64,000 nt of DNA from Pseudomonas viridiflava (lineage in GTDB: Bacteria > Pseudomonadota > Gammaproteobacteria > Pseudomonadales > Pseudomonadaceae): assembly GCF_900582195.1 (NCBI RefSeq), contig NZ_UTHA01000001.1, positions 434,001 through 498,000 of the forward strand. The letters run 5' to 3'. The notes under the pieces were generated by a model that ran no database searches, was not told where the DNA came from, and saw only the letters and a list, made by a program, of their open reading frames with translations. Of this stretch, positions 57,939-64,000 are shown piece by piece. Position 1 is the first letter of the stretch. Each line of letters begins with the position of its first letter. A program made the position numbers and the translations under genes.

Positions 57939-60385
57939 TTCGCATCCCTCGAATTAATCAATTGCAACTCACCATCTCGATACAACACCTCACACCCCAC
58001 CCACGCGGGATCCACCTGCGGCATCACCGCCGACGGCTTGCGCAACTCCCGCAACAACGTCGAGCCATGCGACAAGCGCCCACCCATCCGCGCAATCACC
58101 GCCCGCGCGGTTTGGTAATGCGCATGCCGCCCCGGATCGAGGGTGTCTTCGAGCAAAATATCCTCGCCCAAAATGCCCTGCACCTGCCCCGGATAAATCA
58201 TGAACCCGGTGGCCTGCTCCGCACCTTCGCGACCGTCCTGCCAGAAGCTGCCGTCACGGGTGCGCACATCGGGGTGCGGTGCAAACCAGTGTTCGCGGTC
58301 GGCCAGCGGCATGGCGTGGTGCAGGCGGAAGAAGATGCGCATCAGGTTGTCGCGATACCACTCGCGCACTTGCAGGTAGTAGCCGCGCAGACCCGGCAGG
58401 CCGGTGGAATGGGCGAGGCGGATCAGCCCTGACCATTGCGGGAATGGCTGTAGCGGCAGATCGCTCGACGCGGGCCGAGGGGTGGCCGGATCAGTTTCCC
58501 ACGGCAATCGATGCGGGCTGTTTTCAAGGTTGTCGTAAGCGGTTGGCGGGCGGCCCAGCCAATCACCGCCGCTGCTGGCCAGCGCCGTGGCGATACACAG
58601 ATTGCCTTGCACCACGAACACGTAAAACCGGGTGAACCAGTCTGCGAGTTGTTGGCCATCGGCAGCTTGGGCGACGAGTTCAGCCAGCTCCCGATCGAAG
58701 CGGTGCAAGCCGTTTTCAAGATTCAGCAAATGCCCGCGAGCCTTGCGTTGCATACGCAAAAACAGCGGCAACGAACGCAGCATCTTCAGCGGTTGCCACG
58801 GAAGATGCGGAGTCGCGCCACCGACTTCACCAGCGTAGTCGCTGGCGCTGATGCCCCAGTCGGCCAGCCGGGCAAGAAACAGATCATTGTTGATGTAGGA
58901 CGCGCCGCCGAACACTGCGGTGAACGGTTCGTTGTCCTGCAGCACTCGCGCATCCCAACGCGCCATGATTGCCGGGATACTCGCTGCCGCGCGGCGCTGG
59001 GCGTATTCCACCAGCACGCTCGGTTGCGGCGGCAGGATCTCGGCGATATTGGCGGCGGTCAGGTGACGGCGCCAGCCGTAATCGCTGATCGGCCGGTATT
59101 GCAGCAGCCACAGTTGTGAGCCGTCCCAGGCCCATTCGACGTCGCCGGGCACGTAGTGGAACACGCGCAGTACGTCTTGCAGAAAGCGCCAGAGCAGGTC
59201 TTCGGTCAAACCGTGGGACGGCGTGAACGTGCCGCTTCGCCAAGCATCGCCGAGCAGCGAAAGCGTTGCCCGTGAGGGGCTGACGTGACCGTCGGCGAGC
59301 GATTCGAGATGGCCTTCAACCCATTCCAGTTCTACCGAGAGATGGCGCACGAAAGCGATCCCGGACACTACCGGCGTGATGAAGCGTTGCACCACCACTT
59401 CCTCGACGCCCTCGGCCGTCAGTTCGGCAATGCGTTTCGGCACATTGGCGGTCGGTTCGCGCAGATAGGTGGTGCTCAAACCGGCATTCGCCGAATCGGC
59501 CTGATCCTCGCCATAACTGGAGGAGCGCACCGCCCAGGTCACATTAGGTTGAGCAGCGAGAAATGCTGGCAGACGCGGATCGGTGCAATCGTTAAGCGTC
59601 AGCGCTGCCGGTACCGCTTGCCGCGCCAGTTCAGCCAGGCGCAAACGCCCGCCCTTGGTGTGCGCGACAAACCCGCGCTCGCCCGACTCCAGCCACTGCG
59701 CGAATTCGCCGGGCGAGTCGATCCACGGGTAGTGACCCCAACCGGGTTTGAGGCTGATGGTCAGATCAGCGCGAGCGAGAATCGCCGACCACGCCGCCGC
59801 TTGCTCGATGCCCAGCACGTTGTCCTGATCGCCCCAAACCAGCTCGACCGGATCGGTGATCCACTCCAGCAGCGGCAGCGCGGTGTCGGCCCGCACCAGA
59901 TCCCAGTGCGGCACGAATGCCCGGCAGCGCGCATAACCGGCGCCCATGCGCTGGTACTGCGCGGGCGTCCAGGTCTGGTTGGAAAACTTGCGCGCGAACA
60001 GCGTGGGTTTGTTCGACAGCAGCCAATGAATGGTCTTGCGAATCGGCAGCGGCGACATCAGTGCCGGCAAGCGCCGCTGCCACAGAAACGCCCCGACCGG
60101 CGCCAGCAAAACACTGCGGGAAAAGTGCCCGGGCCGACGTTGCAACGCATGCAACACCAGCAACGCATTGACCCCGACTGCCATGATCGCGCTGCCCTTC
60201 TGCGTCATCGCCAACAAGGTCTGCGCGTAGTCCGCCAGATCCTCGCAGGGCGGTTGTGGATTCGCGCCGAAGCCCGGCAACTCCATCGGCACGACTTCGT
60301 AGCGCTGAAAGTGCGGCAGCGCGTCGTCCCACCAATCGGCAGCGCTACCGTTGCCGGCTAGCAGGTACATCAACGGCTTGCTCAT
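57935..60385 (-). CDS. Alpha/beta-hydrolase-like domain fused to PEP-synthase-type ATP-binding and phosphohistidine domains
   Basis: 816 residues, three modules. Residues 1-235 resemble an alpha/beta hydrolase (LLAGNGSAADWWDDALPHFQ, ELPGFGANPQ). The acid WGDQD at 184-188 and His218 in KPGWGH are present, but the nucleophile elbow reads VGVNAL (70-75) with Asn73 where serine is expected. Residues about 240-432 resemble the PPDK/PEP-synthase ATP-binding domain: TKGGRLRLAEL, AVRSSSYGEDQADSANAG, VVVQRFITPVVSGIAF, VEWAWDGSQLWLLQYRPIS. Residues about 725-816 are the mobile phosphohistidine domain with GGRLSHGSTLLRELRKPSAV and His773. The order recalls rifampicin phosphotransferase plus a hydrolase-like head. 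It follows the TIGR01777 gene by nine bases. Substrate unknown. Confidence 0.82.
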   Translation of the reverse strand: MSKPLMYLLAGNGSAADWWDDALPHFQRYEVVPMELPGFGANPQPPCEDLADYAQTLLAMTQKGSAIMAVGVNALLVLHALQRRPGHFSRSVLLAPVGAFLWQRRLPALMSPLPIRKTIHWLLSNKPTLFARKFSNQTWTPAQYQRMGAGYARCRAFVPHWDLVRADTALPLLEWITDPVELVWGDQDNVLGIEQAAAWSAILARADLTISLKPGWGHYPWIDSPGEFAQWLESGERGFVAHTKGGRLRLAELARQAVPAALTLNDCTDPRLPAFLAAQPNVTWAVRSSSYGEDQADSANAGLSTTYLREPTANVPKRIAELTAEGVEEVVVQRFITPVVSGIAFVRHLSVELEWVEGHLESLADGHVSPSRATLSLLGDAWRSGTFTPSHGLTEDLLWRFLQDVLRVFHYVPGDVEWAWDGSQLWLLQYRPISDYGWRRHLTAANIAEILPPQPSVLVEYAQRRAAASIPAIMARWDARVLQDNEPFTAVFGGASYINNDLFLARLADWGISASDYAGEVGGATPHLPWQPLKMLRSLPLFLRMQRKARGHLLNLENGLHRFDRELAELVAQAADGQQLADWFTRFYVFVVQGNLCIATALASSGGDWLGRPPTAYDNLENSPHRLPWETDPATPRPASSDLPLQPFPQWSGLIRLAHSTGLPGLRGYYLQVREWYRDNLMRIFFRLHHAMPLADREHWFAPHPDVRTRDGSFWQDGREGAEQATGFMIYPGQVQGILGEDILLEDTLDPGRHAHYQTARAVIARMGGRLSHGSTLLRELRKPSAVMPQVDPAWVGCEVLYRDGELQLINSRDAK

Positions 60386-60394
60386 GAGCGATCC

Positions 60395-61789
60395 TCAGGT
60401 CAGATCGCGCAGAGCGGCGTCGAGGGTTGGATAACGGAATGTGTAGCCAGCCTCGGTCAAACGCTGCGGCACCACGCGCTGACCGTCGAAGAACAACTGC
60501 GCCATCTCCCCCGCTATTGCACGCACTGGCGCGGCGGGGATGTGGAACCACACCGGGCGCTTGAGGACCTTGCCGGCCTGCTCGGCGAACGCTGCCTGAC
60601 TGACCGTTTCCGGCGCGACCATGTTGTAGGTGCCACGCAGAGTGTCGTCGTTGAAAGCCCGCGCGATCACCTGAAGCACATCGTCGCGATGCACCCAACT
60701 CATGATTTGCCGACCATCGCCCATGCGTCCGCCGAAACCCAAGCGGAACGGCAGCAGCAACGGCGTCAACGCACCGCCCAAGCCAAAGACCACGCCAAGA
60801 CGCAGCACCACCTGACGCACGCCAAACTCAGTGGCCGGTTGCGCGGCAGCTTCCCAACGCGCACAGAGTTCAGCCATGAAGCCGTCGCCCTTGCTGGCGT
60901 GTTCGTCGAGGCTTTCGCTGGCATCGCGCACGCCGTAGAAACCGATGGCAGAGGCTTGAATCCATAGCGCGGGTTTTTGCTTGGTGTTCTTCAGCCAGGT
61001 CATCAGCGCTTCGGTGGTGCCGACTCGGCTGGCGAGCAGTTGCGCCTGACGTTTGGGAGTCCAGCGTGGGCCGGCGACGGGTGCTCCGGCGAGATTGATG
61101 ATTACGTCGAAGGCTTCGTCGTGGCTGAGTTCGCTGAGCGAATGCACGCAGCGGACGCGGCCGTTGAATAGACTGGCCGCGTTCAACGGATCGCGTGTCA
61201 GGACGCTGACCGAGTGGCCCGCGTCGAGTAATTGATTGACCAAGGCTTCACCGATAAACCCGGTGCCGCCAGTGATCAGCACACGATTGAAAGCGCCGCC
61301 GGCAAACGGGTTGGATTGGCTCGGAGTCTTTACTGAAGGAGATTTTCGGCGGTCATGTCGATACAGCCAGAATAACGGCGGCACCAACACCAGCAACGCA
61401 AAACCGTCGAGCCACAGGTGCGACCAAACCTGTTGTTGCGCAGACAGCCACATGTCCTGCGGCGCCCATAACAGGATGCCGGCGATCAACCAGCCCCACA
61501 CTGCCGGGGCTTTCAAGCGATTGCCCAGGTGCACCAGCGCGAGCATGTACAGCGAATAACTTTGCAGCGTCGCGCCGAACAGCGCGAGCCACCAGACTTG
61601 TTGTTCGTGGCCGGCGGTGGGAACCGCATCAGCGCCCCAGAATGCGAGTTCGAGATTGTGCAGGTAGCCGTCGAGTAATCCGGAGTGACCGGCCCAGGTC
61701 AGGGTGAGGCCGGCGAGAATGTGCACTATTGCGGCGGCGTATAGCCAGAGCACTAACGCCGGGCGAAGCGAGGTCGAGGGGGCTGGCAT
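60395..61789 (-). CDS. TIGR01777-family epimerase with an N-terminal membrane domain
   Basis: 464 residues from the ATG at 61789, with AGGA six bases upstream; an ATG six codons earlier is possible. Residues 1-145 contain about four membrane segments (ALVLWLYAAAIVHILAGLTL, WWLALFGATLQSYSLYMLAL, VWGWLIAGILLW, LWLDGFALLVLVPPLFWLY). The SDR part starts at 170 with VLITGGTGFIGEALVNQLLD, followed by IQASAIGFYGVRDASESLDE and the DUF1731 tail (RLTEAGYTFRYPTLDAALRD). This family (YfcH/SulA-like) has no settled function. It is the first gene of the run containing the PEP-synthase-like fusion. Confidence 0.88.
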   Translation of the reverse strand: MPAPSTSLRPALVLWLYAAAIVHILAGLTLTWAGHSGLLDGYLHNLELAFWGADAVPTAGHEQQVWWLALFGATLQSYSLYMLALVHLGNRLKAPAVWGWLIAGILLWAPQDMWLSAQQQVWSHLWLDGFALLVLVPPLFWLYRHDRRKSPSVKTPSQSNPFAGGAFNRVLITGGTGFIGEALVNQLLDAGHSVSVLTRDPLNAASLFNGRVRCVHSLSELSHDEAFDVIINLAGAPVAGPRWTPKRQAQLLASRVGTTEALMTWLKNTKQKPALWIQASAIGFYGVRDASESLDEHASKGDGFMAELCARWEAAAQPATEFGVRQVVLRLGVVFGLGGALTPLLLPFRLGFGGRMGDGRQIMSWVHRDDVLQVIARAFNDDTLRGTYNMVAPETVSQAAFAEQAGKVLKRPVWFHIPAAPVRAIAGEMAQLFFDGQRVVPQRLTEAGYTFRYPTLDAALRDLT

Positions 61790-61950
61790 TCCGTGTCCTG
61801 AGCGCATTCCTTGGGGGTGGGGAGTTTAAAGGAAAATCGCAGTCGTCAGATGCTCAAGTATTAAACGTTTAAGCGCTGCGGATTCTGGCTCAGCGCATAT
61901 GAAAACGCGTTAGCCATGATGGCGGAACGCGTTTGATCACATCGAGGTGA

Positions 61951-61978
61951 AAAGGCGCCGGGCGCTGTAAACGCCCTT
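61951..61978 (-). terminator. Possible terminator of the LprI/Sel1 gene
   Basis: AAGGCG and CGCCCTT arms around a GC-rich loop, 16 bases past the stop at 61994, ending in TTTTC on the minus strand. It separates the upstream LprI/Sel1 gene from the run starting at 61789. Confidence 0.5.
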
Positions 61979-61993
61979 CTTCACTTAACCGCA

Positions 61994-63361
61994 CTAAAAG
62001 CAGCTGCTGGCCACTATCGGTTCGGCCACTTCGGACTGAAGTCGCTTAATCGCATTGATGCCCGAGTCGTTACCTTTGTCGGCAGCAAGCTGATAACAGG
62101 CCAAGGCGCGAGGAGTATCTTTCTTTCCTAGATCGCCGCTTTTCCAATAATCGCCTAACGAAACGAATGCATGCGTTGATCCCATGGTGGTAGCACGAAT
62201 CAACTCTTTTTCAACGTCCAGCGGGCGCTGGCAGGGTCCTGAACCGGCCAATTCATTGCCAAAACAATAGAAGCCAGCCAACGACTCAGCACCGCTCGGC
62301 GAATCAACGGCTGCTGCCTTGAAAAGAGCCTCAACTTTGCCGTATTCCAATTGCGGGGCCATACCCGACAGACTTAGCCCGGCCGCAGCCGAACTAGATA
62401 TAGGATCGCCTGAAGCGGCCGCGCACAGGTAATTTTCCAAAGTCGCCTCAAAAAGTTCTCCTGTCAGTCGGTATTGCTCAAGGCCGCCCAAGCCAGCAAA
62501 TCCTTGTCCGCGCTGCCAACAGAAATTCTCCGCACGACTCATTTTCCGCGTACTGGCTACAGAAAGCTCTTTATCAGGAATCGACCAGTCCTCAACCCCA
62601 TCAAGCGTCCAGCATGACTTCCGCGAAAAGTTGAAAATCTTGATATTGCTGTTGCCGGCGCGTTTATCCACAACGTTAACGTGGCGGTCATCCACCTTCT
62701 CGATCTCTATTCCTTCCACTTTCCCATCGGGCACGGCCACCATTAAGGGAAACGCCATATCGCGTCCCACCTCCGCAGTAACGTAGGTCACAATCCGCCC
62801 TATATCCGACGTCCCCTTTAATACCAGCAGCTTCACGGCCTGCGCAGTTAGTCGCTTCTGCGATTCGGCATTAGCGGAGAATGCTGGAAGAAACTGTCCA
62901 AAGTCTTGCGTAGGGCACGAGCCACGTCCAAATGTCGGGCCACTCCCGGTATCGGACGCGATATTGTCCAAAAACACTGAACGGTCACGACTCATACTGG
63001 CGATGCAATTGTTCACCGCTGCCACATGCGCCGAAGAGTCCGGTTCCGTCTCCAACGCATCGACCTGGCAATCGGTATCGCGCAGTTTGATCCAGGCGCG
63101 CTGAGCCTCCTGAACCGTTGCCTTTTGGCTCGCCGCAAGAACTGGATCGGTCTGATATCCACCTTCGAGCCGAACCATCAGTTCTTGATAACTGGTATTC
63201 AACTGCTTATCTGCAGCAACCTTGGCACTCACAGAACATCTTTCCCTCTGAGAGTTCGTAGTGATATCGACACATGCATCGTCAGCAAATGCATGTCCCC
63301 CCAACAGAGATAAACCACCAATCAGCACGGCGGGCAGCACCGGAATAAGATATTTACTCAA
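61994..63361 (-). CDS. Exported LprI-type protein with CPxxDF and Sel1-like modules
   Basis: 455 residues from a TTG at 63361 (MSKYLIPVLPAVLIGGLSLL, cleavage near HAFADD). The frame is also open from a TTG at 63418, which would give a 474-residue form. Modules in order: DUF1311/LprI at about 30-135 (VQEAQRAWIKLRDTDCQV, NNCIASMSRDRSVFLDNIAS); a CPTQDFGQFLPAFSANAESQ module at about 149-270 ending SCWTLDGVEDWS; and a Sel1-like repeat region at the C-terminus (GSTHAFVSLGDYWKSGDLGK, ALACYQLAADKGNDSGINAI). It combines domains that occur separately in the 54135 and 53092 genes. Probably periplasmic; function unknown. Confidence 0.78.
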   Translation of the reverse strand: MSKYLIPVLPAVLIGGLSLLGGHAFADDACVDITTNSQRERCSVSAKVAADKQLNTSYQELMVRLEGGYQTDPVLAASQKATVQEAQRAWIKLRDTDCQVDALETEPDSSAHVAAVNNCIASMSRDRSVFLDNIASDTGSGPTFGRGSCPTQDFGQFLPAFSANAESQKRLTAQAVKLLVLKGTSDIGRIVTYVTAEVGRDMAFPLMVAVPDGKVEGIEIEKVDDRHVNVVDKRAGNSNIKIFNFSRKSCWTLDGVEDWSIPDKELSVASTRKMSRAENFCWQRGQGFAGLGGLEQYRLTGELFEATLENYLCAAASGDPISSSAAAGLSLSGMAPQLEYGKVEALFKAAAVDSPSGAESLAGFYCFGNELAGSGPCQRPLDVEKELIRATTMGSTHAFVSLGDYWKSGDLGKKDTPRALACYQLAADKGNDSGINAIKRLQSEVAEPIVASSCF

Positions 63362-63407
63362 GGTAAATTCCAACAATATCTTGCGAAAGTGTATTTTTAA
63401 GTCGTGC

Positions 63408-64000
63408 TTATTCTTCAAGGGAGATAGCCATTTTCAGAGTAGATCCATTCAGATAAACGACTGCTTCGCGCCCATTAATATCGACAGGGGTAGGATTTTG
63501 GATTATTCCTTCATCACTAGCCTTCGCAATTTTTGTTAACGTCTTATCCGCAACATTGGCACGCCAAATAGTTTCATCACCATTCTTGAAATAAAACGTC
63601 GGCCGTGACTTGCTCCAAATCGGAGCATATATATTCCAACCGGCCTCGGGCCGACCAGCCTGCGCTATCGTTTCATACCCTGAGGTGTGCGAGTAGTACG
63701 CTTGCAATTTTCCATACTCACCACCCCAACCGAATGTCAAACCACTAACAGCATTTTCATCAGTATTTGGCCACTGCTGGAACAGCAAACTGCTTTCCAA
63801 CGGCGGAGATTTTGAACCGAGCTTATAGACCATCCCCCGCAGCTGATTCTTGGAGAGCTGCTGTCGATAGTAAAACGCCCCATCCAAGATTCCCGCGAAT
63901 CTTTTCCCTTCGTCGTTTGAACCCAAACTCAAAGCACCGTCAAAACCGATATCTTTCGCAATCGTGTGCAATACCGGCCTGTCGTTTTGATCAACGTACT
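63408..64000 (-). CDS. Unrecognised protein, 5' end beyond window
   Basis: About 197 C-terminal residues are visible. The frame is open to the right edge (last visible residues YVDQNDRPVLHTIAKDIGFD). The sequence has many aromatic and glycine residues in short strands (GILDGAFYYRQQLSKNQLRG, WPNTDENAVSGLTFGWGGEY, WNIYAPIWSKSRPTFYFKNG) and ends VVYLNGSTLKMAISLEE. This could be a beta-rich propeller-like domain. The G+C content is low for this genome. The next gene starts 46 bases after its stop (or overlaps it by 11 if the earlier TTG is used). Confidence 0.7.
   Translation of the reverse strand, partial: YVDQNDRPVLHTIAKDIGFDGALSLGSNDEGKRFAGILDGAFYYRQQLSKNQLRGMVYKLGSKSPPLESSLLFQQWPNTDENAVSGLTFGWGGEYGKLQAYYSHTSGYETIAQAGRPEAGWNIYAPIWSKSRPTFYFKNGDETIWRANVADKTLTKIAKASDEGIIQNPTPVDINGREAVVYLNGSTLKMAISLEE

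Noticed and set aside
59285..60361. 358-codon plus-strand frame opposite the hydrolase/PEP-synthase-like fusion
   Set aside because: Arg/His/Gln-rich antisense translation without a domain; the sense frame has clear motifs.

Overview
The window is chromosomal DNA of a fluorescent pseudomonad (Pseudomonas fluorescens group). This rests on the high G+C content, on many REP/REPIN-type palindromes of the Pseudomonas class (half-site core GTGGGAGCGAGCTTGCTCGC), and on a gene order that, from memory, follows the rep-xpt-pauR-dadX-dadA-lrp-pauB-pauC-rpmG-rpmB-radC-coaBC-dut-algC-argB-pyrE-crc-gltS-rph-yicC-gmk-rpoZ-spoT-exbBD-tonB-oxyR-recG segment known from Pseudomonas genomes.

Left part (1-9.4 kb): a LysR-type regulator cut by the window edge, a MATE exporter, a GGDEF-EAL protein, Rep helicase, xanthine phosphoribosyltransferase and a large acetyl-CoA hydrolase/transferase family protein. 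9.4-23 kb is an amine and amino-acid catabolism block. It holds cytochrome c5, a PuuR/PauR-like repressor, the D/L-alanine operon dadA-ridA-dadX with its divergent Lrp-type regulator, a gamma-glutamylpolyamine oxidase-like flavoenzyme, a MocR regulator divergent from a DUF1127 gene, a phospholipase-D lipoprotein, an MFS transporter, a PuuC/PauC-like aldehyde dehydrogenase and a small cupin.

23-49 kb is the housekeeping core: ribosomal proteins L33/L28, a peptide-type ABC binding protein, radC, the coaBC-dut-algC-argB run, pyrE divergent from crc, gltS, rph divergent from yicC-gmk, rpoZ-spoT-ridA, a lipoprotein, an epimerase-like protein, exbB-exbD-tonB, oxyR-recG, and an HDOD protein with a YbaK-like N-terminus. 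REP-type pairs and hairpins sit in many of the gaps.

49-64 kb is accessory and mostly on the minus strand. It contains a delta-60-repeat protein, an SCP2-like small protein, a DUF6124 gene with an unusual leader, and then a long co-directional run. That run starts with a membrane-anchored TIGR01777 epimerase, followed by an 816-residue fusion of an alpha/beta-hydrolase-like domain (apparently without its nucleophile serine) to PEP-synthase-type ATP-binding and phosphohistidine domains. It continues with eight small proteins that carry signal peptides and are unrecognised apart from one LprI domain. A related LprI/Sel1-type protein and a truncated gene lie upstream at the right edge. Several of these secreted proteins share modules, and most start with GTG or TTG. 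This is the part of the window most likely to hold an undescribed system.

No rRNA, tRNA, CRISPR array, transposase, integrase or phage gene was seen.
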